Below, in pieces: positions 7,065-15,980 of a stretch of 64,000 nucleotides of DNA (the first letter of the stretch is position 1; each line of letters opens with the position of its first letter). Under the pieces are notes generated by a model that ran no database searches, was not told the DNA's origin, and saw only the letters and a program-made list of their open reading frames with translations. The position numbers and the translations under genes are program-made. Origin of the DNA: Roseitranquillus sp963776845 (lineage in GTDB: Bacteria > Pseudomonadota > Alphaproteobacteria > Rhodobacterales > Rhodobacteraceae); NCBI GenBank assembly GCA_963776845.1, contig CAVZOJ010000003.1, positions 434,001 to 498,000 of the forward strand. The letters run 5' to 3'.

Positions 7065-9236
7065 CTATCGGGCAACCGCGATTGCCGCGGTACCTTCGCC
7101 CGAGATCGCCGAAACGGTGGCTTTGAGCTCGGCGGCAGGCAGCGTGGACGGTGCTCCGCCGATTTTGTCGTCGATCCAGTAGAGCGGGTCTTCCGCAGCA
7201 ACGGTTGCGACGAAGACCGACGCGCCGTCTGGTGTGCGGTAGCCGCTTTCCCAGAACCGGGCGTGCCAGGGTCTGCCGGGCGTCGCGGGCTTGAAGAAGC
7301 CGAGGTCGTTCGGCTGGCCGTTCCAGAAGGTGGGAAAGATCAGCGCCGTGGGGGCGGTGCCGCCGGTCCAGTAGGTCAGCGCCGCCCGCGCCAGTCGCGT
7401 CGGGCCAGGGATCGGCGCGCGCTTCCAGCCTGCCACGGTCATCACGGCGGCCAGCGCCTCGGGGCCCTCCGCTTCGACCACGAGATCGATCCGCTGCCGG
7501 CGGGTGCCGAGCAGCGTCTCCGTCGCCCGGGGCAGGTCACCGGACCTGAACAGCGCCTGCATGTTGGCGATGGTGGTGGGCCGCGGCGTGACGGCAGGGT
7601 TCAGCGGCTTTGACACTGCGGAAGCGATCCCGACCGCGAGGACGATGCCGAGGCCGATGCTGGAGAAAGCCGCCAGGCGACGATTTCGAGTGACCGGGAC
7701 GACACTGCGCCGGTCCTGCCGCCACTCGCAGAAGGCGATGCCAAGGGTCAGCCAGAGCGCGCCGACCAGGTAGCCGTTGAGGACATCCGACAGGTAGTGC
7801 TCGATCAGGTAAAGACGGCTGAGCCCGATCAGGAAGGCCGTTGTCACCGCCGCGACTGCCGCCATAAGCGCCGGCAGGAGCCTGGTGCGCCATGCCAGAT
7901 AGAAGAGCATGCCCCAGATCGCCACGGAAGAGGCGGCGTGGCCGCTTGGGAAGCTGCCCGATGTCTCGACGAAGTACCCCAGCAGCGAGCGCTCGCGGCC
8001 GAAGAAGCTCTTGAGCAGCGCGACGGTGATTTGGTTGCCGACGACGGTGATCCAGAGCCCGGCTAGGAGCTCGAGGCGCCGCAGCGCCACCAACGACGCG
8101 GACGCCGCGACGAGCAGGACCGCCACCACCTTCCAGCCGCCGAACTGGGTGATCGACCCGAATACCCCGATCAGCCGCGGATCGCGCAGCACGTAGAGGA
8201 GGCTGGCCAGGCGGTCGTCCAAGGTGACCCCATCCCCCGCGCGCATGAAGTCGTAGACCGAGTCGAGGTAGGCGCCGAGCAGGTAGAGGAAGAGGATGGC
8301 GAGGATCGTTGCGGTGAGGCCGAAGAACTCGGTGGTCCTGAAGCGTGCCAGCAGCAGTCGGGCGATGCGGGGGTGTCGTCCCGCGAAGCGGCGGACGGGC
8401 CCGCTGGCGAGAAGCCACGTCAGGACGTCCTGGAGGGTGGCGACGATCCAGGGCAGCGCCCGACGGATGCGGCCGACGAGGTACCAAAGCAGGGCGAGGA
8501 CGCCCAGCATGCCCGCCGCGAACGCCAGGATGCGCGGCGCGGCAGCTCCGATCGTCCCCAGCGCGCCGGCCGAGAGGTACCCGATGGCCGGATGGGTCAG
8601 CCCATATAGGGCTGCGCTGACGGCATTCCAGACGACGAAGCGGCGCTGGTCCATCCGGGCCAGCGCCGCCGCGAACGGCACGAACGCCGAGATGGGGCCG
8701 AGAAACCTGCCGATCAGGACGGCCGCCCCGCCACGTCGGATCAGCAGCTCCTTCGCCCGCGCCGCCTGCGACGACGTCGAGAGCCTGCGCCCGCTGCCGA
8801 CCCCGCGCGCCGCAAGCTGCCCCAGGTAAAAGCTGACCTGGCTGCCGAGGAAGGTGGCAATGGCGACGAACCAGGCGAGATCGAAGAAGTCGATGACGCC
8901 GCGCTGCGCCAGCACCCCTCCGGCTATCACCGCGAGCGAGCCGGGAACCACGAGGCCGGTAAGCACCACCGCCTCGAGCAGCGCGAAGGCGCCGATGACC
9001 CAGTACGTCCAGACCCCGAGCGACTGGAGCGAGGGCAAGAGCTGGTCGAGCGAGTGCGGCAACGATCTCTCCAGGACGCCTGATGGCCTTGGTTCCGCCT
9101 GCGCAGCGGAAGGAATTCTGTCTCTTGCGAGCGGCGATTGCAGAGCCACCCGTTTCTGAGCGCGACATCGGCTCGATCTGCCTCGCCACCTCCGACCCCT
9201 GCCTGTCGGAGAAGCTCCAGTTTCACAATGGTGCAC
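7065..9236 (-). CDS. DedA / PAP2 phosphatase / LssY-C fusion membrane protein
   Basis: The 723-residue inner-membrane protein has three modules. The first is a DedA (SNARE-associated) domain at about residues 60-260, with GLVVPG and GRFLGPISAFVPFAAA. The second is a PAP2 lipid phosphatase at about 310-510, with KSFFGRERS, SFPSGHAAS and SRLYLIEHYLSD carrying the conserved Lys/Arg, His, and Arg/His/Asp. The third is a C-terminal LssY-type domain at about 540-720, with LGTRRQRIDLVVEAEG and FWESGYRTPDG. It probably dephosphorylates or moves phospholipids or undecaprenyl-phosphate-type lipids; the substrate is inferred only. The start is uncertain: ATG 9236 gives a basic, non-conserved 50-residue leader, while a CTG at 9074 would start closer to the DedA domain. 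Confidence 0.85.
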   Translation of the reverse strand: MHHCETGASPTGRGRRWRGRSSRCRAQKRVALQSPLARDRIPSAAQAEPRPSGVLERSLPHSLDQLLPSLQSLGVWTYWVIGAFALLEAVVLTGLVVPGSLAVIAGGVLAQRGVIDFFDLAWFVAIATFLGSQVSFYLGQLAARGVGSGRRLSTSSQAARAKELLIRRGGAAVLIGRFLGPISAFVPFAAALARMDQRRFVVWNAVSAALYGLTHPAIGYLSAGALGTIGAAAPRILAFAAGMLGVLALLWYLVGRIRRALPWIVATLQDVLTWLLASGPVRRFAGRHPRIARLLLARFRTTEFFGLTATILAILFLYLLGAYLDSVYDFMRAGDGVTLDDRLASLLYVLRDPRLIGVFGSITQFGGWKVVAVLLVAASASLVALRRLELLAGLWITVVGNQITVALLKSFFGRERSLLGYFVETSGSFPSGHAASSVAIWGMLFYLAWRTRLLPALMAAVAAVTTAFLIGLSRLYLIEHYLSDVLNGYLVGALWLTLGIAFCEWRQDRRSVVPVTRNRRLAAFSSIGLGIVLAVGIASAVSKPLNPAVTPRPTTIANMQALFRSGDLPRATETLLGTRRQRIDLVVEAEGPEALAAVMTVAGWKRAPIPGPTRLARAALTYWTGGTAPTALIFPTFWNGQPNDLGFFKPATPGRPWHARFWESGYRTPDGASVFVATVAAEDPLYWIDDKIGGAPSTLPAAELKATVSAISGEGTAAIAVAR

Positions 9237-9357
9237 CCCGGCATCGCGACGGGATTGAAGGATTGTAATCGCGGCGTCAGGTGCAGGCAGGCGGCGGCCG
9301 CGATCCTGGCGTCACGAAGCGGCATGAGAAGTCGCCGTGAATCGCAAGGAGATCGAG

Positions 9358-9658
9358 ATGCAAGGCATGACCCACAAGACGCCCGGCGCCACGGCACTTC
9401 TTTCGCTCGGCGCATCTGGCGCGAACCTTGTGCCGCCGAGGTGCAGCAGTTCATGACCACCGGCCAGAGCCTGACCGACGCGATTCGGCGCACGCGGCGA
9501 TGAGCGCCGAGTTCGATCTCGAAGATCAGGGCCCCGCCTACAAGGTCGAGCTGGTGAACCCGGACGGCACGAGGTCGACCGCATGGATTGACGCGACGAC
9601 CGGCGATGTCCGCATGATGGTCGCGACCGATGACGAGGGCGACGACGACAACGGCTGA
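9358..9658 (+). pseudogene. PepSY-domain periplasmic protein, twice frameshifted
   Basis: An ATG at 9358 follows a good RBS (AAGGAG) and starts a signal-peptide-like stretch (MTHKTPGATALLSLGASGAN) in frame 1. The coding signal then continues in frame 3 (AAEVQQFMTTGQSLTDAI) and in frame 2 (MSAEFDLEDQGPAYKVELV, WIDATTGDVRMM), ending at 9658. Together these make one small PepSY protein broken by two frame changes. PepSY genes commonly precede a response regulator and kinase in this order, and that is the arrangement here. Confidence 0.65.
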
Positions 9659-9731
9659 CCTGCGAAGGGACCTGTTGCAGGAGGTTCCGGCGGGCGCAGT
9701 CGCGCCTCGCCGGCCATCTCGTGAGCGCGCC

Positions 9732-10403
9732 ATGAAGATACTCGTCTTCGAGGACGACAGCACGAGCGCGGATTACCTCGCCGTCGGCCTGCGCGAGGAA
9801 GGCCATTCGGTCGACATGGCCGCGAACGGTTCCGAGGGGCCCGTCAAGGCGAGCGTCGCGGCCTACGACGTCGCCATCGTCGATCGGATGCTGCCGGGGC
9901 TCAGGAATGTCCCTGGTCAAGACCCTGCGCGGAGCAAGAACCGAACGCCGGTTCTGTTCCTCGCGGCGCTCGGTGGGGTGCATGACCGGATCGAAGGGCT
10001 GAACGGGGGCGGCGACGACTATCTCGTGAAGCCGTTCGCGTTCGGAGAGCTCAGCGCGGGCGTCGCCGCCCTCGGCCGGCGGCCGCAGATCAGCGACGAG
10101 CCCACGGTCCTGCGGGCGCGCGACCTTGAGATGAACCTCCTGACGCGCAAGGTGGCACGCGCGGGCCAAGCCGTGGCCCTCCTGCCCCGCGAGTTCGCGC
10201 TGCTCGAGCACCTGTTGCGACGGGAGGGCCGCGTGCAGACCCGGACCATTCTTCTGGAAGCGGTCTGGGACATCCACTTCGATTCCCAGACCAGCGTGGT
10301 CGAGACCCATGTCAGCCGGCTGCGCGGCAAGGTCGACAAGCCGTTCGCCCCCGACCTCATCGAAACCGTCAGGGGTTCCGGATACCGGATCCGCGCCGAA
10401 TGA
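9732..10403 (+). CDS. OmpR-family two-component response regulator (internally scarred)
   Basis: The 223-residue cytoplasmic regulator has a receiver domain (residues 1-115) with the acidic pair FEDD (7-9), phospho-acceptor Asp about 51 in DVAIVDRMLPG, and Lys in GGDDYLVKPFAF. It also has a winged-helix DNA-binding domain (about 130-220; LPREFALLEHLL, VVETHVSRLRGKVD, VRGSGYRI). Residues about 57-69 do not match the family. In the +1 frame the same bases (9907-9945) read MSLVKTLRGARTE, which is the expected receiver sequence, so two compensating indels have scrambled this stretch. The frame survives but function is doubtful. Its stop overlaps the kinase start (ATGA). Confidence 0.85.
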   Translation: MKILVFEDDSTSADYLAVGLREEGHSVDMAANGSEGPVKASVAAYDVAIVDRMLPGLRNVPGQDPARSKNRTPVLFLAALGGVHDRIEGLNGGGDDYLVKPFAFGELSAGVAALGRRPQISDEPTVLRARDLEMNLLTRKVARAGQAVALLPREFALLEHLLRREGRVQTRTILLEAVWDIHFDSQTSVVETHVSRLRGKVDKPFAPDLIETVRGSGYRIRAE

Positions 10404-10612
10404 GGATCGCGGACGTCCTGCAGCGGTCAACGCGGCTACGGCTGACGGCGCTCCTGATCCTGATCTTCACGGTGCCGTCGCTTGCCACCTTCGCGGCCGC
10501 CCACGCCGCCTGCGCCTTCGCAATGCCAGATTGGCAGCGGCGCATGTCATGTCGGACGTCTGTCCGAGGCTTGCCGATCGCGAGAGAAAGCAGGCACGGC
10601 TGGTCGACCTGA
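10400..10612 (+). pseudogene. Truncated sensor histidine kinase, N-terminal end only
   Basis: It begins with an ATG overlapping the response-regulator stop by four bases, the usual regulator-kinase coupling. The first 35 residues (MRIADVLQRSTRLRLTALLI, then a hydrophobic helix) look like a kinase N terminus with its first membrane helix. After about 10500 the similarity stops and the frame ends at 10612. No sensor loop, H-box or ATPase domain follows, so the kinase of this operon is lost. Confidence 0.55.
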
Positions 10613-11028
10613 TCCGTCGCGGCGGCATTTTCCAGAAGGGCTGCGTCGAGGACATCGACCAGATGCCCGGCGTCCTCGACCCGCTGATCGCGGCCGGCAC
10701 GGCCGACGCGACCGTCTGGTACGGGGGATCCGGAGGGAGGGTGCGACAGCTGCCGCGTCGAGACACGACACACCGAAGACGCGGCTGCACTCCACGCCGC
10801 GCGCGTTTCCCCGCGATCCTCAGCGACCACGTGGAGGGCGTGCTGGACATCATCGACGCGACCGTGGCCGTCGGCGTGGCACTGGAGTCCGCGGCTCGGC
10901 GCTCCCCCCGCCATGTCGCAGCGGCGATCGCGTTCCCAGAGGAGGAATAAGTCGTCGGCCCCGCCTTCTCTGCCGGGCCGCACATCGAACTCAGCGAGTT
11001 GATCACGATGTTAGCCGACTGCGAATGA
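10500..11028 (+). pseudogene. Coding-like remnant of unknown family, interrupted by a stop
   Basis: Frame 1 shows gene-like codon use and protein-like segments: SDVCPRLADRERKQARLVDL, GGIFQKGCVEDIDQMPGVLD, and DHVEGVLDIIDATVAVGVAL. It is stopped by TAA at 10948-10950. The same frame continues with GPAFSAGPHIELSELITMLA to TGA at 11026-11028. I do not recognise the family. It could be the 3' part of a gene fused to the broken kinase by a deletion. Between 11029 and the tRNA I see nothing. Confidence 0.3.
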
Positions 11029-11145
11029 TCTGCGGCTCGGCGGGCAGTGGCACGACCATCCATTAGTCCGTACGACATCCCGGTACGCGTTCCAGAAACA
11101 CAGGTCACAGGACCAGAAGCTGCCACCACGCGCGCCTTGCATCCT

Positions 11146-11222
11146 TGGTCGGAGTGGCAGGATTCGAACCTACGACCCCTGCCTCCCGAAGACAGTGCTC
11201 TACCAGGCTGAGCTACACTCCG
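11146..11222 (-). tRNA. tRNA-Pro (CGG anticodon)
   Basis: On the minus strand a 77-nt cloverleaf starts CGGAGTGTAGCTCAG and ends in an encoded CCA. The anticodon stem CTGTC/GGCAG encloses the loop TTCGGGA, giving anticodon CGG, which reads CCG proline codons. The T-arm GGTTCGAATCC is standard. Its 3' end faces the accessory segment at lower coordinates, which is the usual geometry for island insertion. Confidence 0.97.
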
Positions 11223-11237
11223 ACCGTGGGGCGCGAC

Positions 11238-12230
11238 CTACCCTGACCGCGGCGTATTGGCAAGAGGCGGCGGCGCCCTTCCGGGCACTCCACGCATGCC
11301 CATGAAGCGGGGCGTGATGCCGGTATCGGGGCGCAACCTGCTCCGCAGGACAGGCTCGTTGCTCGAGACGCCGCGGCTTTCTCGCAGGACGATGAACATG
11401 CCGCTGATGATGATGATGAAGGCGCCGAGGACAGTATTGAAGTCGGGCCGCTCACCGAAGAACAACGCGCCGTACGCACTCGCCCAGAGGATCTGGGAAT
11501 ATTGCATCGGCGCGACGATCGCCGCATCGCCGTTGCGGTAGGCCGCGATCACCAGCAGCCCCCCGATGATGCTGAAGAGTGCGATGACAGCAAAGAGGCC
11601 GAGATGCTCCCCCGGGATCGGTCTGTAGACGAGCGGCATGGTAAGCCCCATGACGACGAAGTTCGCGGCCATCGGGTAGAGGAGCAGCACCGCGTCACGC
11701 TCGACTCGGCCGATCTTGCGGACGATCACGGCCCCCGCCGCCCCGCATATCGCGGCGGTCAATGCCGCCAGATGCCCAAGGCCGAGGTCGGTGCCGCCTG
11801 GCCGCAGCACGACGAGGACCCCGATCAGGCCGACGATCACCGCGCCCGCCCGGTAGGGGCCCACCGACTCTCCCAGAATCGGGATGGCGAGCAAGGTGAT
11901 CAGCAGCGGCGAGGCGAAGAGGATGGCATAGACCTGCGCCAGCGGCAGGGTGGAGAAGGCGTAGAACGCCGACGCGCCGGTGACGACGACCGACGCGGTG
12001 CGAAGGGCGGTCCACCAGGGATGCCGCGGGATCAGGGTGCCGACGGTGGAGTCCCGCATCATCATCAGCGTCACGAGCGGAAAGCTGAAGAGGACGCTGA
12101 AGAAGATGATCTGGAACGGGGAGTAGTACCCGCCCAGGATTTTCACGAAGACGTCGTGCGTGGCGAAGACCGCGAACGCGATCAGCGCGAAGATCGCGCC
12201 TCGCAGATTGGACTTCGCGCTGTCTGTCAT
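11238..12230 (-). CDS. DMT-superfamily (EamA) transporter
   Basis: The protein of about 330 residues has ten hydrophobic segments arranged as two EamA repeats. The first runs from SNLRGAIFALIAFAVFATHD to LLAIPILGESVG, the second from LAALTAAICGAAGAVIV to LFFGERPDFNTVLGAFIII. The inner-membrane exporter or permease has no assignable substrate. The ATG at 12230 (MTDSAKSN) is preferred to one 12 codons upstream because homologous sequence starts at the first helix just after it. A non-conserved, Pro/Arg-rich tail of about 45 residues follows the last helix. It lies downstream of leuB on the same strand with a 107-nt gap, so co-transcription with the leu genes is possible. Confidence 0.88.
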   Translation of the reverse strand: MTDSAKSNLRGAIFALIAFAVFATHDVFVKILGGYYSPFQIIFFSVLFSFPLVTLMMMRDSTVGTLIPRHPWWTALRTASVVVTGASAFYAFSTLPLAQVYAILFASPLLITLLAIPILGESVGPYRAGAVIVGLIGVLVVLRPGGTDLGLGHLAALTAAICGAAGAVIVRKIGRVERDAVLLLYPMAANFVVMGLTMPLVYRPIPGEHLGLFAVIALFSIIGGLLVIAAYRNGDAAIVAPMQYSQILWASAYGALFFGERPDFNTVLGAFIIIISGMFIVLRESRGVSSNEPVLRSRLRPDTGITPRFMGMRGVPGRAPPPLANTPRSG

Positions 12231-12337
12231 CGTCGTACCGAGGTCGGTCGCTCTCTGGCGCCACACTTAGACGGAGAGTGATCGATCAGGAAAGACCGTT
12301 CGGCGGTAGTCACGGCAGAGATCGCCGAGGAGTCCGG

Positions 12338-13432
12338 TCAGGCCGCGAGCCGTGCGACGACGGCATCGCCCATCTCGCTGGTGCTGACCGGTGCGCCGCC
12401 CTCTTCGCCCATCAGGTCCGCCGTGCGCAGGCCGTCCGCCAAGACCGACTGCACCGCGTGTTCTATCTGGTCGGCGGCCGGCCCGGCATCGAACGAGTAG
12501 CGCAGCGCCATGGCGAAGGAGAGGATGCAGGCGATCGGATTGGCCTTTCCCTGTCCCGCGATGTCCGGCGCGGAGCCATGCACCGGCTCGTAAAGCGCCT
12601 TTGGCCGTCCGTTGGCCTGCGGCAAGCCTAGGCTCGCCGATGGCAGCATCCCGAGCGACCCGGTCAGCATCGCGGCAAGATCCGACAGCAGATCACCGAA
12701 GAGGTTGTCGGTCACGATGACGTCGAACTGCTTCGGCTGGCGGGTCAGCTGCATCGCGCCAGCGTCGGCGTACATGTGGCTGAGGTCGACGTCCTGGTAT
12801 TCGGCCCGGTGGATCTCGCTCACGACCTCGCGCCAGAGCACGCCCGACTCCATGACATTGGCCTTTTCCATTGAGCAGACCCTGTTCGAGCGGCGTCGCG
12901 CCAGCTCGAACGCAGCGCGGGCGACACGGGCGATCTCGCTCTCGGTGTATCGCTGGGTGTTGATGCCCACCCTCTCGTTGCCCACGCGGACAATGCCGCG
13001 CGGTTCGCCGAAATAGACGCCGGAGGTCAGCTCGCGCACGATCATGATGTCGAGCCCGGCGACGACCTCGCGCTTGAGCGACGAGAAGTCTGCCAGCGCG
13101 TCGAAGCATTGCGCCGGGCGCAGGTTCGCGAACAGATCCATCTCTTTGCGCAGACGCAAGAGACCGCGCTCGGGCTTGACCGAGAAGTCGAGGTCATCCC
13201 ACTTCGGCCCACCGACCGCGCCGAGCAGAACCGCATCGACCGCCTGCGCGCGCTCCATCGTCTCGTCGGCAAGCGGCGTGCCGTGGGCATCGTAGGCGCA
13301 GCCGCCCACGAGCCCCTCCTCGACGTCGAAGGGCAGGCCGTTCGATCCGAACCAGTCGATGACCTTGCGGACCTCCGCCATGACCTCCGGCCCGATCCCG
13401 TCGCCCGGCAGGATCAGTAGCGAATTGGTCAT
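12338..13432 (-). CDS. leuB: 3-isopropylmalate dehydrogenase
   Basis: Third step of leucine synthesis: NAD-dependent oxidative decarboxylation of 3-isopropylmalate, in the cytoplasm. The 364-residue length is usual. Visible family blocks are LPGDGIGPEV at the N terminus, GAVGGPKWDD (about residue 73), NLRPAQCF, the substrate-loop region VRELTSGVYFGEPRG, and the metal/NAD region VTDNLFGDLLSDLAAMLTGS and EPVHGSAPDIAGQGKANPIA. It is the last leu gene of a minus-strand series with leuC and leuD and is separated from leuD by a frameshifted exonuclease/phosphatase-family gene. Confidence 0.97.
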   Translation of the reverse strand: MTNSLLILPGDGIGPEVMAEVRKVIDWFGSNGLPFDVEEGLVGGCAYDAHGTPLADETMERAQAVDAVLLGAVGGPKWDDLDFSVKPERGLLRLRKEMDLFANLRPAQCFDALADFSSLKREVVAGLDIMIVRELTSGVYFGEPRGIVRVGNERVGINTQRYTESEIARVARAAFELARRRSNRVCSMEKANVMESGVLWREVVSEIHRAEYQDVDLSHMYADAGAMQLTRQPKQFDVIVTDNLFGDLLSDLAAMLTGSLGMLPSASLGLPQANGRPKALYEPVHGSAPDIAGQGKANPIACILSFAMALRYSFDAGPAADQIEHAVQSVLADGLRTADLMGEEGGAPVSTSEMGDAVVARLAA

Positions 13433-13556
13433 GGGGTGCCCTCCTTGGAACGATCGGCGGTCGGCCTAGCCGTGCCGCAAGAAAGGGTCAAGCTCGCCCC
13501 GCGACACAGCGGCTCAGACGGGCAGGCAGCAGCGACGCCGGGGTCCCGCCGTCGGC

Positions 13557-14664
13557 CTATAGGTCGAGGTCGACCCACACCAGGTGGTGCCGCGAGGCTG
13601 CTATCTCGTCGCGGCTCAGAAGCGCCGCATCCGCGGAGCCCGTCGGTGGCCAGAAGACGCGGGAGGCCGCTACCTCGAACGCGGACGAGGGTAGCACATA
13701 GTCCACCCGCAGGTTTCCCGGGCCGCCCGCGGCATCGTCCCAGTCCGCGGTGTCGAGGGCCGGGTCCCCCTCGTGCCCGATGTTGGCTCCGCCCTGCAGA
13801 TCCGCCGCGGCAACCGCCCCCGCACTCGACGATCTCGGATCCTGCAGGCGAGGGTCGGTGAGCAGGGCGCTCAGCACGTCGGACAGCCCGTCCCCGTCGG
13901 CGGGGTCGAGGTTGGCATCGCCCATCAGGACAAACGGCGCCTCCGGACGATCGCCGATCTCGCCGTCGAGGTAGGCCAGCCAGAAGCGCGCCTCGTCGCG
14001 ATTGCGCAGGCCGTTGCGGTCCTCCGGTCCGTCGAACACGGGCGGCGTCGCGTGAAAGGCCCAGACTCGGATCTCCTCCCCGGACGGCAGGATCACTGGA
14101 ACATCCCAGTGGCCGGACGAAGACAGCCGCTGCACCGCCAGAACGTCGTCCGACAGAAACGGCGTGTCGCCGGTCGTTGGCAGGACGGCGCCAGGCAGAT
14201 CGCGCCAGAGAAGGTCGGAGTAATCCCTTGCGTCCGGTCCGATCGGAAACTTGGACAGCAGCGCCATCCCGCCCTGTCCCGAAAAGAGGCCGAAGCCCTG
14301 CGCATCGGACGCGTCGCCGAGATACCCATCGGCGTCAAGATCAAGCCCCGTTGCCATGCCGGTGTTCGGGCGCGCCGCAAACGTGTGCGGATACTCGAGA
14401 TCCCGCGGCTGCGAAGCGAGCGACCAGCGCGGACAATGCGCGCCCATCGAGGTCCCAGTCGATGCCGATCAGCAGCAGGATGTCCGGGTCGACGTGAGCG
14501 ACGACGTCTGACACGGCGGCGACCTGCGGATCGTCTGCAAGGATGTCGCGGAGCAAAAGGCCCGGTCCGTCGCGCGCCAGTTCGACATTGTAGACGGCAA
14601 CCCGGAACGGCTCGGCTCCCGCCGAGGTGGCGAGCGCCAGGCACAGCGCGGCGAGGCGGATCAG
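13557..14664 (-). pseudogene. Endonuclease/exonuclease/phosphatase-family exported protein, frameshifted
   Basis: The N-terminal part reads as a signal peptide (LIRLAALCLALATSAGA) followed by EPFRVAVYNVELARDGPGLL and DPDILLLIGIDWDLDGRA. Near 14,400 the frame changes, and the rest reads EYPHTFAARPNTGMATGLDL, WAFHATPPVFDG, LMGDANLDPADGDG and ASRHHLVWVDLDL, including the family Asp-Asn and terminal His positions. Removing one base restores one gene of about 365 codons. No ATG or GTG precedes the signal peptide; a CTG at 14664 overlaps the leuD stop where an ATGA overlap would be expected. It is probably a secreted nuclease or phosphatase of unknown substrate. Confidence 0.75.
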
Positions 14665-15266
14665 ACCCAGGGACGCTCCGCGCCCATGCGCGCCTCGAAC
14701 GCCTCGATCGCCGGCGCCTTCTCGAGGGTCAGGGCGATGTCGTCGAGGCCGTTGAGCAGGCAGTGCTTGCGCCACTGGTCGACCTCGAACGTGATCGTTC
14801 CGCCGTCTGGCCCCGTGATTTCCTGCTTCTCGAGATCGACGGTGATCCTGGCGTTGGCGCCGCGCTCGGCGTCGTCCATCAGCTTGTCGACGTCCTCCTG
14901 CGGCAGGGCGATGGGCAGGATGCCGTTCTTGAAGCAATTGTTGAAGAAGATGTCGGCGAAACTCGGCGCGATGACGCAGCGGATGCCGAAGTCGAGCAAC
15001 GCCCAAGGGGCGTGCTCGCGGCTTGACCCGCAACCGAAATTTTCCCCCGCGACGAGGATCTGGGCGTCGCGATAGGCCGGCTTGTTCAGGACGAAGTCCG
15101 CGACTTCCTGACCATTGTCGTCATAGCGCATCTCGTCGAAGAGGTTCTTGCCCAGCCCCTCGCGCTTGATCGTCTTCAGGAATTGCTTGGGGATGATCAT
15201 GTCGGTGTCGACGTTCATCATTGGCAGCGGCGCCGCCGTCCCCGTCAGCGTGGTAAACTTGTCCAT
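14661..15266 (-). CDS. leuD: 3-isopropylmalate dehydratase small subunit
   Basis: The 201-residue small subunit partners LeuC to isomerise 2- and 3-isopropylmalate. Visible blocks are NVDTDMIIPKQFLKTI, the swivelling-domain signature GENFGCGSSREHAPWAL, and SFADIFFNNCFKNGILPI. The start is placed at ATG 15266 (MDKFTTLTG), preceded by GGAGAGG; the longer open frame upstream (to 15401) has no conserved sequence. It lies downstream of leuC and the DUF308 protein, with a 193-nt gap that contains no gene. Confidence 0.96.
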   Translation of the reverse strand: MDKFTTLTGTAAPLPMMNVDTDMIIPKQFLKTIKREGLGKNLFDEMRYDDNGQEVADFVLNKPAYRDAQILVAGENFGCGSSREHAPWALLDFGIRCVIAPSFADIFFNNCFKNGILPIALPQEDVDKLMDDAERGANARITVDLEKQEITGPDGGTITFEVDQWRKHCLLNGLDDIALTLEKAPAIEAFEARMGAERPWV

Positions 15267-15459
15267 GGGCCTCTCCGACGTTTCGCTGCGTTCGCTACTA
15301 CGCTGCACCGCGCGGTGTCCATGCCTCGGAAGCGGTGCTGCGGGCGCGGAATTGGCTGCCTCGCTTGAGCCAGATATGGCTGCAGGTGGTCCCGTCTTCA
15401 TGCGACATCAAGGCACCGCGCTCGATGTCCCTTAGCGCGACGCTATCGGCGCCGCTTCC

Positions 15460-15980
15460 TCAGACCTTGTTGCGGAGGCTGCGGAGGAAGAAGGCCAGCG
15501 CGATCAGGCCCGCTCCGTTGAACAGAAGCTCGATGCCGAGCAGAATGCCGAGCAGCGTCACCGAAGCCGTCCCGAAGTTCGCCAGAATATAGCCAGCGAG
15601 GAGAACCGACAGCGCGCCCGACAGCAGCATCGGCCAGAAGAACTGCGTGCTCTTCATGCGGAATGCCAGGATCAGACGCACCACACCATTCGCGGCGAGC
15701 AGGATCGTCACAAGCAGGGCAAGCGAGATCATTCCCTCGAGCGGGTTGAACAGGAAGGACAGTCCCAGGATCGCGAGGAGCGCCCCGAGGATGAACGACA
15801 TCAGTTTCGCGCCGACGCCCTCGTCGCCGAAGCCCGCGATGATCTGGAACGCGCCCGCAACGAGCAGCAGCGCGCCTGTCACCGTCGTCACTGCCATCGA
15901 CGCCGCGACTGCATTGCCGAGACAAAAGAGCCCGAAGAGGACCGACAGGACCCCGAGCACCAGCCATTTCACCCAGCCTT

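Noticed and set aside
6132..7613. 493-codon plus-strand frame between the phosphoesterase and the DedA fusion
   Set aside because: Codon third-position bias favours the minus strand, and the translation is a Gly/Arg shadow with no motif.
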